From assembly GCF_030362835.1 (NCBI RefSeq), contig NZ_JAUCGQ010000001.1, positions 1,963,461-2,027,460 of the forward strand: 64,000 nt of DNA, given 5' to 3'. Of this stretch, positions 32,801-41,449 are shown piece by piece. The DNA is from Cellulomonas alba. GTDB taxonomy: Bacteria; Actinomycetota; Actinomycetes; Actinomycetales; Cellulomonadaceae. Position numbers and translations under genes: made by a program. Each line of letters opens with the position of its first letter. The first letter of the stretch is position 1. Under the pieces are notes generated by a model. The model was not told the DNA's origin and did not search any database. It saw nothing but the letters and a program-made list of their open reading frames with translations.

Positions 32801-33657
32801 CGCCGCCGCCGGACCCCGGCAGGACCGGCGCGTCGATCCCGTACGACGCCGTGGTGCTCGCCGGCGGGCGCGGGTCACGGCTCGGGGGCCCCAGCAAGCC
32901 CGAGGTGCTGGTCGCCGGGCGTGCGCTGGTCGACCACGTGCTCGACGGCGTGCGGGACGCGAGGCGGGTGGTCCTCGTCGCACCCGCGTCGGTGGCGCGA
33001 GCAGGCGTGCCGACGGTGCTCGAGGACCCACCGGGCGGCGGCCCGGTCGCAGGGCTCGCCGCGGGGCTGGCCGCGCTCACCGACGACGGCCTCGCGACCC
33101 CCACCGCTGCGGTCGCGGCCGACGTCGCCGGGCTGACCCCCGCTCGGGCCGCGACCGCAGGTGACCTCGCGCCCGACGTGGTGGTCGTGCTCGCCTGCGA
33201 CGTGCCGCGTGCCGGGAGCGCGGTGCCTGCGCTGGTGGCCGCCGCCGCGGCGGGCGGCGTCGACGGCGCTCGGCTCGTCGCCGCCGACGGGTCGGTGCAG
33301 CCGCTCGTCGCCGCCTATCGGCGTGGTCCGCTGACGGCGGCGCTCGAGGCGTTGGCCTCGACCCACGGCGTCTCGATGCGCCGCGCGCTCGCGGGCCTCC
33401 GGCTCGTCGACGTGCCCGACCTCGACGACGCCTCACTGGACGCGGACACCTGGGACGACGTCGCCCGGCTGCGTCGCGCGCCGTGGTGGCACGATCAGGA
33501 GGACGGACCGCCCCCGGCCGCGCGCTCCGGTGCGGGTCCCGCCGGGTCTCCGGCGGCCCAGCCGGCCGACGAACCCGCGCAGGCCGCCCCGACCGGCCAG
33601 GCCGGGCGACCCGACCATGCCGACCATGCAGCCCCGACGGATGGAGCCCGACGATGA
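32797..33657 (+). CDS. mobA: Molybdenum cofactor guanylyltransferase MobA-like
   Basis: NTP-transferase of 286 residues that attaches GMP to molybdopterin. The nucleotide-binding LAGGRGSRLGGPSKPE motif is close to the canonical one, with Lys after SRLGG, and VVVLACDVPR contains the metal-binding Asp. From about residue 235 the protein ends in an unusual Pro/Ala/Gly-rich tail of about 50 residues with no visible domain. I chose the GTG at 32797 overlapping the moaC stop; one at 32782 is possible. Coupled to the next gene by ATGA. Confidence 0.88.
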   Translation: MTPPPDPGRTGASIPYDAVVLAGGRGSRLGGPSKPEVLVAGRALVDHVLDGVRDARRVVLVAPASVARAGVPTVLEDPPGGGPVAGLAAGLAALTDDGLATPTAAVAADVAGLTPARAATAGDLAPDVVVVLACDVPRAGSAVPALVAAAAAGGVDGARLVAADGSVQPLVAAYRRGPLTAALEALASTHGVSMRRALAGLRLVDVPDLDDASLDADTWDDVARLRRAPWWHDQEDGPPPAARSGAGPAGSPAAQPADEPAQAAPTGQAGRPDHADHAAPTDGARR

Positions 33658-33920
33658 GCGACGACCCCCGCCGCGCCCCCGGCGCCGACCTGCCCGACTG
33701 GGTGGCGAGCCTGACGAGCGCGCTCGGCGTCGACGCGGCGCTGGTCGACGTGGACCGGATCCTCGACCTGGCCAGCGACGTCGCGCACGGCGTGGCACGC
33801 CCGGCCGTGCCGGTGTCGCTCTTCGTCGCGGGCTTGGCGGCCGCCGGCGGGTCGGACCCCGCGCCGATCCTCGACCGCGTCGCCGACCTCGCTACCGCAT
33901 GGGGTGACGAGGCCGAGTGA
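33654..33920 (+). CDS. DUF6457 small protein, Moco-cluster associated
   Basis: An 88-residue protein resembling the DUF6457 family found beside mobA in actinobacteria; conserved features are PDWVASLTSALGVD, ILDLASDVAHGVARPAVPVSLFVAG and the C-terminal acidic end. Its start overlaps the mobA stop and its stop overlaps the moaD GTG, so all three are coupled. In related genomes it occurs fused to MobA-like proteins. The function is unknown; a helper of guanylyl transfer or chaperoning of the nucleotide cofactor is a guess from context. Confidence 0.82.
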   Translation: MSDDPRRAPGADLPDWVASLTSALGVDAALVDVDRILDLASDVAHGVARPAVPVSLFVAGLAAAGGSDPAPILDRVADLATAWGDEAE

Positions 33921-34150
33921 TCCGCGTCCGGTACTTCGCCGCCGCCGCCGAGGCCGCGGGGCTCGACGAGGAGGCCCTGCCGTCGGGCACGTTCGCCGAG
34001 GTCAGGGCCGCGATCCTGGCGCGTCACGACGCGCTGCAGGCCGTGCTGCCCCGATGCGCGCTGCTGGCCGACGGCGAGCGCCCGGCCGACGACGAGCACG
34101 TGGCCGACGGCGTGACGCTCGACGTGCTGCCACCGTTCGCCGGCGGCTGA
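33917..34150 (+). CDS. moaD: Molybdopterin synthase small subunit MoaD
   Basis: A 77-residue beta-grasp sulfur carrier ending in the required Gly-Gly (PPFAGG), which is thiocarboxylated by the MoeZ enzyme encoded nearby and donates sulfur in molybdopterin synthase with MoaE. VRYFAAAAEAAG at the N-terminus and the DGVTLDVLPP segment are family-typical. GTG start overlaps the preceding stop. Last gene of the plus-strand Moco run; 37 bp separate it from the convergent moaA. Confidence 0.95.
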   Translation: MIRVRYFAAAAEAAGLDEEALPSGTFAEVRAAILARHDALQAVLPRCALLADGERPADDEHVADGVTLDVLPPFAGG

Positions 34151-34187
34151 CGGGAGCGCCGCGACACGGCGCCGCGAGGGCGGTGCG

Positions 34188-35174
34188 TCAGCCGCCGATC
34201 GCGCTCATCGGCCGGTCCGGCTGCACGAACGTCGGCTCGCCGATGTCGTGCCCCGCCTTCTTGCCCGCGAGGCAGCGACGGTAGGCGTCGGCGATCGCGT
34301 CGTCGTCCGCACCCTCGCGTATCAGGTCTCGCACGTCGGTCTCGGTGCGCGCGAACAGGCAGGCGCGGAGCTGGCCGTCGGCCGTCAGGCGCAACCGGTC
34401 GCACGCGGAGCAGAACGGCGCCGACACCGACGCGATGACGCCGACGGTCGCCGGGCCTCCGTCGACGTACCAGAGCTCGGCGGGCGCGGCGCCACGGCCC
34501 GGCACCTCGGTCAGCGTGAACGCCGACGACAGCCGGTCGAGGATCTCGGCCTGCGTCACCATCGCGTGCCGGTCCCACGTGTGGCCGCCGTCGAGCGGCA
34601 TCTGCTCGATGAACCGCATCTGGTAGCCGTGCTCGACGGCGAACCGGGTCAGGGCGACGATCTCGTCGTCGTTGACGCCGCGCATCGCGACCGCGTTGAG
34701 CTTGATCGGCGCGAGGCCCGCGGCATCCGCGGCGGCGAGGCCCGCGAGCGTCTCGACGAGCTTGTCGCGGCGCGTCAGCTCGCGGAACTTCGTGCGGTCG
34801 AGCGTGTCGAGGCTGACGTTGACGCGCGCGAGCCCCGCATCTCGCAGAGGCGCGGCGAGCGACGGCAGGCGGAGCGCGTTCGTCGTCAGCGAGAGCTCGA
34901 CCGGCAGCGCCGCGAGGCGCCGCACCACGTCGATCACGTCGACCCGCAGCAGCGGCTCGCCGCCGGTGAGGCGGATCTCGTCGATGCCGAGCCCGACGCC
35001 GACCCGCGCGACCCGGACCAGCTCGTCGGTGCTCAGCATCGTGTCGCGCGCCAGCCACGGCACGCCCTCCGCGGGCATGCAGTACGTGCACCGCAGCGAG
35101 CAGCGGTCGGTCAGCGAGATGCGCAGGTCGCGGTGCCGCCGGCCGAACCGGTCGACCAGCTCGCCGGCCGTCAC
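34188..35174 (-). CDS. moaA: GTP 3',8-cyclase MoaA
   Basis: A 328-residue radical-SAM enzyme catalysing the first Moco step on GTP. N-terminal cluster motif CSLRCTYCM (Cx3Cx2C), SAM-binding LTGGEPLLR, the C-terminal second-cluster cysteines in FCSACDRLRL and LRACLF, and the catalytically needed C-terminal Gly-Gly are all present. GTG start overlaps the moaE stop (GTGA). Part of the mog-moaE-moaA minus-strand operon. Confidence 0.97.
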   Translation of the reverse strand: MTAGELVDRFGRRHRDLRISLTDRCSLRCTYCMPAEGVPWLARDTMLSTDELVRVARVGVGLGIDEIRLTGGEPLLRVDVIDVVRRLAALPVELSLTTNALRLPSLAAPLRDAGLARVNVSLDTLDRTKFRELTRRDKLVETLAGLAAADAAGLAPIKLNAVAMRGVNDDEIVALTRFAVEHGYQMRFIEQMPLDGGHTWDRHAMVTQAEILDRLSSAFTLTEVPGRGAAPAELWYVDGGPATVGVIASVSAPFCSACDRLRLTADGQLRACLFARTETDVRDLIREGADDDAIADAYRRCLAGKKAGHDIGEPTFVQPDRPMSAIGG

Positions 35175-35596
35175 AGCCCGACCCAGTGGTGCGTGCCGTC
35201 CGCGAGGATCTCGCGCTTCCAGACGGGCAGCTCCGCCTTGACGCTCTCGACCAGGGCGCGGCAGACGTCGAACGCCTCGGCCCGGTGCGAGGTCGCGACC
35301 GCCGCGACGATCGCCGCCTCCCCCACCGCGAGCCGGCCGACGCGGTGCGACACCGCGAGCCCGAGGACGTCCGCCTCGGCGCCCGCCTTCTGTGCGAGGC
35401 GCCGCAGCACGTCGGCGGCGTCCGGGTGCGCGCTGTACTCGAGCGCGACGACGCGTCCCGTCACCGACGGGTCGTGGTCCCGCACCTGACCCACGAACGT
35501 CGCCACGGCGCCGGCCGACCCGTCCGCGGCCCGGCTCGCGTGTTCCACGTGAAACAGCAGGTCGAGCGGCTGGTCGGAGATCGTGCTCCAGATCAT
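35171..35596 (-). CDS. moaE: Molybdopterin synthase catalytic subunit MoaE
   Basis: A 141-residue subunit that binds two MoaD to build the dithiolene. Key features: [47 protein letters not shown] and the active-site lysines in [15 protein letters not shown] overlaps the stop of mog; stop overlaps moaA. Confidence 0.96.
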   Translation of the reverse strand: MIWSTISDQPLDLLFHVEHASRAADGSAGAVATFVGQVRDHDPSVTGRVVALEYSAHPDAADVLRRLAQKAGAEADVLGLAVSHRVGRLAVGEAAIVAAVATSHRAEAFDVCRALVESVKAELPVWKREILADGTHHWVGL

Positions 35597-36084
35597 GCGT
35601 GGTCACCTCCGACGAGCTGGTCGAGCACGTGCGGCAGCAGCGGCAGGAGTGCGTCGAGCCCCTCGGCCACGCCGTTCGGCGATCCTGGCAGGTTGACGAC
35701 GAACGAGCCGTCGCCCGTGACCCCGACCAGGCCGCGCGAGAGAGCCGCTGTCGGCACGGCCGACGACCGGCGCAGCAGCTCGGCCACGCCGGGCAGCTCC
35801 TTCACCAGCAGGTGGCGCGTGCCCTCGGGGGTCTCGTCGCGCGGACCGACACCGGTGCCACCGGACGTCACCACCACGCGGGCGCCCTCGGCGACGGCGT
35901 CCCGGATCGCGCGCGACACCTCGGGCGCGCCGTCCGGGACCACGCGGGCGGCGCCCACGGCGTAGCCGGCCGCCGTCAGCCGCTCGACGGCCACCGGGCC
36001 GCTGCGGTCCTCCCGCTGACCGGCGGCCGACCGGTCGGACACGACGACCACCGCCGCGCGCACCGCCGGACCCGTTGCTGGCAT
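35593..36084 (-). CDS. mog: Molybdopterin adenylyltransferase MogA/MoaB
   Basis: A 163-residue MoCF-domain protein that adenylates molybdopterin before MoeA-dependent metal insertion. [17 protein letters not shown] and the C-terminal [21 protein letters not shown] are characteristic. First gene of the minus-strand Moco operon. A minus-strand -10 TAGGCT (36096-36091) ends 6 nt before the ATG, so it is probably leaderless. Confidence 0.94.
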   Translation of the reverse strand: MPATGPAVRAAVVVVSDRSAAGQREDRSGPVAVERLTAAGYAVGAARVVPDGAPEVSRAIRDAVAEGARVVVTSGGTGVGPRDETPEGTRHLLVKELPGVAELLRRSSAVPTAALSRGLVGVTGDGSFVVNLPGSPNGVAEGLDALLPLLPHVLDQLVGGDHA

Positions 36085-36090
36085 CTGTCC

Positions 36091-36096
36091 AGCCTA
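36091..36096 (-). promoter_or_regulatory. -10 element for leaderless mog-moaE-moaA
   Basis: TAGGCT on the minus strand, followed by 6 nt and the ATG. No ribosome site is seen. Confidence 0.45.
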
Positions 36097-36221
36097 CGAG
36101 GCGCGTCCGGTGCCCGGCTCGCCAGTCCCGTGGAAACCGGGTCCGCCGCGCGTTCACTCGGACGCCGGGCCCGCGACGTCGCCGACCTGGCTACCCTCCC
36201 TCGGGACGAAGGGGACGACGG

Positions 36222-39200
36222 GTGCGCACACGGGTCACGCTCCGCAGAACGGGCGGCGTCACGGCCGACCTCACCATCACCACCGACGCGGGTGCCACGA
36301 TCGGCGACGTCGCCGAGGCGATCGCACGGTCCGAGGGGCTCCCCCGGACCGAGGGCGTCACGATGCTGGTCGAGCCGCCCGAGGGCGGTGAGGCGCGCAC
36401 GGCCGTGACCCGGTCGAGCCTGGCCGACGCGGGGCTCCGTGCCGGTTCGACCATCGCGGTCGTGCCGGCGTCCGACCGGTACGCCGAGCCGGGCCTCGAT
36501 CCGCGGCTCGCGTTCGCGCGGCTGTCCGTCGTCACCGGGCCCGCCGCCGGCCTGCACGTCGACCTGCCGCAGGGCGTCACGACGATCGGGCGCGGCGAGG
36601 CCAACGACGTGCGGCTCGCCGACCAGATGGTCTCGAAGCTCCACGCGCGCCTCGTGGTCGGCGAGACCGTCGAGGTCGTCGACGCCGGCTCGGCGAACGG
36701 CGTCGTGATCGGCGGGAGCCGCGTCGAGCGCGCGGTGCTCAGCGCGTCGGACTACGTGCTGCTGGGCGAGAGCGTGGTGCGCGTCGAGCGCCTGCGACCC
36801 GCGGACACCCGGGGTGGCGACGGTGCCACGCTGCGGTTCAACCGCTCGCCCCGCGTCGTCCCGACGTACGAGGAGCGGACGGTCGAGGCGCCGGCCGTGC
36901 CCGACCCGGCGTCACCGGGCCGGTTCCCCCTCGTCGCGCTGGCGGCGCCCCTCGCGATGGGAGCCGTGCTGTACGCGACGACGCGCAGCACCCTGTCGCT
37001 CGTGTTCGTGGCGCTGAGCCCGCTGATCATGGTCGGCACGTGGCTCGACAAGCGGATCACGGACCGCAAGCGGCTCGCGCAGCTCACGGCGGACTTCCAC
37101 GACGGACTGACCCGGCTCGAGTCGGAGCTGACCACCGGCCAGGAACGCGAGCGCGAGGTCCGGCTCACGGAGATGCCCTCGACGGCCGACGTCGTGGCGT
37201 CCGCGGTCGAGCTGGGCTCCCTGCTCTGGTCGCGCCGACCGGAGCACGCGGGGTTCCTGCGCGTGCGCGTCGGCCTCGGCGCCGCGCCGTCGCGCACCGC
37301 GCTGAAGCTCCCGCCACGCGGCAAGGCCGTCGCCGAGCTGCGCGCCGAGCTCGAGCAGCTCGCCGAACGGTTCGAGCAGGTCGACGGCGTGCCCCTGGTC
37401 GTGGACCTGCGCGAGTCCGGCGCGGTGGGGGTGGCCGGCCCGCGCGAGATCGCCGACTCGGTGGCCCGGTCGCTGGTCGCGCAGCTCGCGTGCCTGCACT
37501 CGCCCGCGGAGCTCGTCGTCACCGGCATCGCGTCGGCGGCGAGCTTCGCGCGGTGGGACTGGCTGAAGTGGATGCCGCACGTCGACTCGCCGCACAGCCC
37601 GATCGGCGGCATGCACCTCGCGTCGAGCCCGGGTGCCGCGGCCACCCTCGTCACCCGGCTCGAGGAGCTGGTCGCGGCGCGCGCGGCGGGAGGCGCGCGG
37701 ACCGGCACGATCCCGGCGGTGCTCGTCGTGGTCGAGGACGACGCGCAGGCGGACCGGGGCCGCCTCGTCCGGCTCGCGGAGGACGGCCCGGCGGTCGGCG
37801 TGCACGTGCTCTGGTGCGCCGCCGAGCCCGAGCGCCTGCCCGCGGTGTGCCGCGCGTTCGTCGCGGTCGAGACGGACGGCTCGATGCGGCTCGGCGCGGT
37901 CGGGACGGGGCGGTGGACGCCGGTCGGCTGCGAGCTGCTCGACGTCCCGACGGCGACGGACCTCGGCCGCCGGCTCGCGTCCGTGGTGGACGCCGGCGCG
38001 CCGGTGATCGACGAGTCCGACCTGCCGCGGAGCGTCGGCTACCTCGCGCTCGCGGGCTCGGAGATCGCGCAGGACCCGACCGCGGTGGTCGAGCGGTGGC
38101 GGGAGACCGGGTCGCTGGTCGACCGTTCGGGCGCGCCGCCGGTGCGACGGCGGCAGGACGCCGGGCTGCGCGCGCTCGTCGGGCTCGGCGCCTCGGGCGA
38201 GTTCGTCCTCGACCTGCGCAGCCAGGGCCCGCACGCGCTGGTCGGCGGCACGACCGGAGCGGGCAAGAGCGAGTTCCTCCAGTCGTGGGTGCTCGGCCTC
38301 GCCGCGGCGCACAGCCCCGACCGGATCTCGTTCCTGTTCGTCGACTACAAGGGCGGCGCGGCCTTCGCCGACTGCGTCGACCTGCCGCACACGGTCGGGC
38401 TCGTCACGGACCTGTCGCCCCACCTCGTGCGCCGCGCGCTCACGAGCCTGCGGGCCGAGCTGCGCCACCGCGAGCACCTGCTCAACCGCAAGAAGGCCAA
38501 GGACCTGCTGGCGCTCGAGCGGCTGGGCGACCCCGAGACGCCGCCCGCGCTCGTGATCGTGGTCGACGAGTTCGCGGCGCTCGTGTCCGAGGTGCCGGAG
38601 TTCGTCGACGGGGTCGTCGACGTCGCGCAGCGCGGTCGCTCGCTCGGGCTGCACCTGATCCTCGCGACGCAGCGGCCGGCGGGAGTCATCCGCGACAACC
38701 TCCGCGCGAACACGAACCTGCGCGTGGCCCTGCGCATGGCGGACGAGCACGACTCGGTCGACGTGCTGGGCTCGCCGCTCGCCGGCCAGTTCGACCCCGC
38801 CGTGCCGGGTCGCGGCGCGGTCCGCACCGGTCCCGGCCGCATCGCGCTGTTCCAGGCCGGCTACGCCGGCGGCCGCACGTCGGCCGTCGCGCGGCGCGCG
38901 GCGGTCGGCATCGAGTCGCTCACGTTCGGCGCTGGCGAGACGTGGGACGTCCCCGCCGCCCCCGCGGCCGTCGAGGTCGACGACGCGGGGCCGACCGACA
39001 TCGCGCGGGTCGTCCGCACCGTGCGGGCGGCGGCGCAGGCCCAGCGCGTCCCGGCGCCCCGCAAGCCGTGGCTGCCCGAGCTGCCGGGGCTCATCGACGT
39101 GGCGGAGCTCGGCCGGTCGACGGACGAGGCGTTGACCCTCGGCGTCGCCGACGTCCCGTCCGAGCAGGCGCAGCGCGTGCTGCACTACCGGCCCGACGTC

Positions 39201-40604
39201 GACGGCAGCGTGGTGGTGCTCGGCACGAGCGGCTCGGGCAAGTCCACCGTGCTGCGGACGATGGCGGCCGCGGCGGGTGCGGCGAGCGGCGGCCCGGTGC
39301 ACGTGTACGGGCTCGACCTCGGCGCCGGCGGGCTCGCCATGATCGACGTCCTGCCGCACGTCGGGTCCGTGGTCGACGGATCCGACACCGAGCGGGTCAC
39401 GCGCCTGCTGCGGCGGCTGCGCGACGACCTCGACGAGCGGGCCGCGCGCTACGCGCAGGTGCATGCGGGGACGATCACCGAGTACCGAGCGCTCGCCCGC
39501 CGGCCCGACGAGCCGCGCATCCTGCTGCTGCTCGACGGCCTCTCCGCGTTCCGCGACGCGTACGAGGCCGACGCCGGCCGGACGCTCGTCTGGAGCGCGT
39601 TCCAGCGGGTCGTCGCCGAAGGCCGGCCGCTCGGCGTGCACGTCGTCATGGCGGGCGAGCGCCCGGGTGCGCTGCCGACCTCGCTCGCCGGGTCGGTGCA
39701 GCGCCGGCTCGTGCTCCGCCAGGCCGACGAGGCGACGTACGGCGTGCTCGACGTGCCCAAGGACGTGCTCGGGCCGTCGTCGGCACCGGGGCGCGGGGTG
39801 TTCGCGGGCGAGCACGACGAGCTGCAGGTCGCGGTTCCGGGTGGCGCCGCCGCCCCCGCCGAGCAGGCGCAGGCGCTCGAGCGTCTCGCGGAGCGGATGC
39901 GCGCCGACGGCGTCGTGCCCGCGCCGCCGGTCCGCCGGCTCGCGAGCTGGGTCGACCTGGCGGCGCTGCCCGAGAGCGTCGACGGGCTGCCGGTCCTCGG
40001 CGTCGCGGACGACACCCTCGAGCCGATCGGGTTCGAGCCGCACGGCACGTTCGTGCTCGCCGGCATGCCCGGCAGCGGCCGCACCACGGTGCTGCGCACG
40101 CTCGCGACGTCCATGCGGCGGGCGATGCCCGACGCGCGGCTGTACTACGTCGGCAACCGCCGCTCGCCCGTGCATGCGGCGGGCGTCTGGGACGACGTGG
40201 CGCTCGACCCCGAGCAGGCCGCGGCGCTCGCCCGCGCGATCCTGCCCGACCTCGGCGAGCTCGCGGCACCCGACAAGCCCGTCGTGGTGGTGGTCGAGAC
40301 GCTGTCCGAGTTCCTCGGCGGCCCGGCCGAGCAGGTGCTCGCCGAGGTCGTGAAGACCGCGCGACGCAACGACCACTTCGTGCTCGCCGAGGGCGAGACG
40401 GGCGCGTGGGGGTCCTCCTGGCCGCTCGTCGCCGACGTGCGGGGCGGCCGTCGGGGCCTCGTCCTCCAGCCGGACCACCTCGACGGCGACACGCTGTTCC
40501 GGACGCCCTTCCCGCGCATGGGTCGGGCCGAGTTCCCGCCGGGCCGCGGTGTGTACGTCGAGCAGGGACGGCTCCGGCGGGTCCAGGTGCCCGTGGCGGA
40601 GTGA
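36222..40604 (+). CDS. Type VII secretion FtsK/SpoIIIE ATPase with ubiquitin-like and FHA N-terminus (EssC/EccC-like)
   Basis: A 1460-residue membrane ATPase. Residues about 1-88 look like a ubiquitin-like fold (YukD/EsaB-type; ends GLRAGSTIAVVP). An FHA domain follows at about 98-190 (TTIGRGEANDVRLAD, SKLHARLVV, GSANGVV), then two membrane helices at about 234-275. Three FtsK-like ATPase modules follow: Walker A GTTGAGKS (about 675) with Walker B VIVVDEFAAL, GTSGSGKST (about 1001), and a degenerate GMPGSGRTT (about 1281) where Arg replaces Lys. The architecture is closer to Firmicute EssC than to mycobacterial EccC. GTG start, AAGGGGA 7 nt upstream. Followed by WXG100-type genes, its probable substrates. 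Confidence 0.92.
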   Translation: MRTRVTLRRTGGVTADLTITTDAGATIGDVAEAIARSEGLPRTEGVTMLVEPPEGGEARTAVTRSSLADAGLRAGSTIAVVPASDRYAEPGLDPRLAFARLSVVTGPAAGLHVDLPQGVTTIGRGEANDVRLADQMVSKLHARLVVGETVEVVDAGSANGVVIGGSRVERAVLSASDYVLLGESVVRVERLRPADTRGGDGATLRFNRSPRVVPTYEERTVEAPAVPDPASPGRFPLVALAAPLAMGAVLYATTRSTLSLVFVALSPLIMVGTWLDKRITDRKRLAQLTADFHDGLTRLESELTTGQEREREVRLTEMPSTADVVASAVELGSLLWSRRPEHAGFLRVRVGLGAAPSRTALKLPPRGKAVAELRAELEQLAERFEQVDGVPLVVDLRESGAVGVAGPREIADSVARSLVAQLACLHSPAELVVTGIASAASFARWDWLKWMPHVDSPHSPIGGMHLASSPGAAATLVTRLEELVAARAAGGARTGTIPAVLVVVEDDAQADRGRLVRLAEDGPAVGVHVLWCAAEPERLPAVCRAFVAVETDGSMRLGAVGTGRWTPVGCELLDVPTATDLGRRLASVVDAGAPVIDESDLPRSVGYLALAGSEIAQDPTAVVERWRETGSLVDRSGAPPVRRRQDAGLRALVGLGASGEFVLDLRSQGPHALVGGTTGAGKSEFLQSWVLGLAAAHSPDRISFLFVDYKGGAAFADCVDLPHTVGLVTDLSPHLVRRALTSLRAELRHREHLLNRKKAKDLLALERLGDPETPPALVIVVDEFAALVSEVPEFVDGVVDVAQRGRSLGLHLILATQRPAGVIRDNLRANTNLRVALRMADEHDSVDVLGSPLAGQFDPAVPGRGAVRTGPGRIALFQAGYAGGRTSAVARRAAVGIESLTFGAGETWDVPAAPAAVEVDDAGPTDIARVVRTVRAAAQAQRVPAPRKPWLPELPGLIDVAELGRSTDEALTLGVADVPSEQAQRVLHYRPDVDGSVVVLGTSGSGKSTVLRTMAAAAGAASGGPVHVYGLDLGAGGLAMIDVLPHVGSVVDGSDTERVTRLLRRLRDDLDERAARYAQVHAGTITEYRALARRPDEPRILLLLDGLSAFRDAYEADAGRTLVWSAFQRVVAEGRPLGVHVVMAGERPGALPTSLAGSVQRRLVLRQADEATYGVLDVPKDVLGPSSAPGRGVFAGEHDELQVAVPGGAAAPAEQAQALERLAERMRADGVVPAPPVRRLASWVDLAALPESVDGLPVLGVADDTLEPIGFEPHGTFVLAGMPGSGRTTVLRTLATSMRRAMPDARLYYVGNRRSPVHAAGVWDDVALDPEQAAALARAILPDLGELAAPDKPVVVVVETLSEFLGGPAEQVLAEVVKTARRNDHFVLAEGETGAWGSSWPLVADVRGGRRGLVLQPDHLDGDTLFRTPFPRMGRAEFPPGRGVYVEQGRLRRVQVPVAE

Positions 40605-40708
40605 GCGCCGCGGCTCTCGTCGCGCCCGGCTGCCGCTCTCGCGGGCCTCGAGCAACCGAACGGGTGACAGGCGGTGGACATCGCGGGCGTTTCGTCCGTT
40701 CGGCCCGC

Positions 40709-40714
40709 TACGGT
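40709..40714 (+). promoter_or_regulatory. Candidate -10 for the WXG100 operon
   Basis: TACGGT in the 178-nt gap between the ATPase gene and the first WXG100 gene, matching the TACxxT -10 style seen elsewhere in the window. Suggests separate, stronger expression of the small secreted proteins. No confident -35. Confidence 0.4.
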
Positions 40715-40782
40715 GCTACCCGGCGGGTGGGCCGCCGGTGCTTGTCGCGGTCGCGGGGGCACGACTCGACGTGGAGGTTGTG

Positions 40783-41079
40783 ATGGCGAACCTGAATGTC
40801 TCGTACCAGGAGATGCGCGACGCGGCGTCGCGGCTGACGACCGGTCAGGACGAGATCACCTCGAAGCTCAACGAGCTGAAGTCGTTCATCGAGTCGCTGA
40901 TCAGCTCGGGCTTCGTCACCGACCAGGCGTCCGTGGCGTTCGGCGAGTCCTACCAGCAGTTCACGCAGGGCGCGACGAGCACGGTGGCCGCGCTGACCAA
41001 CCTGGGCGACTACCTGCGCAAGGCGGCGCAGACCCTCGAGGACGCGGACACGCAGCTGGCCTCCGGCCTGCGCGGCTGA
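40783..41079 (+). CDS. WXG100-family (ESAT-6-like) secreted protein
   Basis: A 98-residue helical hairpin protein of the WXG100 type. Two long amphipathic helices (about 5-42 and 48-95) flank a turn at about 43-48. The canonical W-x-G turn is replaced by SSGF. Length, low cysteine content and heptad pattern (MRDAASRLTTGQDEI; YLRKAAQTLEDADTQL) fit the family. ATG with GTGGAGG 5 nt upstream. Immediately downstream of the FtsK-type secretion ATPase. A 12-bp hairpin after it would favour higher yield of this protein than of the downstream genes. Confidence 0.88.
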   Translation: MANLNVSYQEMRDAASRLTTGQDEITSKLNELKSFIESLISSGFVTDQASVAFGESYQQFTQGATSTVAALTNLGDYLRKAAQTLEDADTQLASGLRG

Positions 41080-41097
41080 TCCGACTGGACACCTGGC

Positions 41098-41134
41098 CGG
41101 CGGGCCGCGCGGACGACTGTCCCGCGGCCCGCCG
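41098..41134 (+). terminator. Hairpin between the two WXG100-type genes
   Basis: 12-bp repeat CGGCGGGCCGCG / CGCGGCCCGCCG with a 13-nt loop, 19 nt after the first gene's stop and 28 nt before the next ATG. Probably a partial terminator or 3'-end stabiliser. Confidence 0.65.
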
Positions 41135-41161
41135 CCGTCCCGCCCGGCGAAGGAAAGCGCG

Positions 41162-41449
41162 ATGACCGACCTTCAGCTCGACACCGCCCAGCTCCAGGAA
41201 GCCGGCCGCACGCTCCGCACGGTCGCGACGGAGTTCCACGACGCGAACGCCCGCAGCGACTCGGTCGCGGGTGCCGTGGGCCACGACGGCCTGCGCGACG
41301 CGATCCACGACTTCGCGCACGGCTGGGACGACACGCGCGCCGACATGGTCGACGCGATCGCGGGCCTCGCCGACGCGTGCCAGGGCATCGGCGACGGCTT
41401 CGAGAAGATCGACACCGACTTCGCCGCCGCGCTGCGGGGTGACGCGTGA
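41162..41449 (+). CDS. WXG100-like ESX-associated helical protein
   Basis: A 95-residue predicted helical hairpin. The turn region has HGWDD, a W-x-D variant of the WXG turn, with helices TAQLQEAGRTLRTVATEFHD and ADMVDAIAGLADACQGIGDG. It resembles small ESX-associated proteins that act as heterodimer partners or targeting factors for larger effectors. ATG with GAAGGAAAG upstream; the stop overlaps the GTG of the effector-like gene, suggesting a stoichiometric complex with that protein. Confidence 0.82.
   Translation: MTDLQLDTAQLQEAGRTLRTVATEFHDANARSDSVAGAVGHDGLRDAIHDFAHGWDDTRADMVDAIAGLADACQGIGDGFEKIDTDFAAALRGDA

Noticed and set aside
36912-40655. Very long open frame on the minus strand opposite the FtsK-type ATPase gene
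   Set aside because: Its translation is Arg/His/Gln-rich low complexity without any domain, as expected opposite a GC-rich gene with strong third-position bias. The plus strand has clear ATPase motifs throughout.
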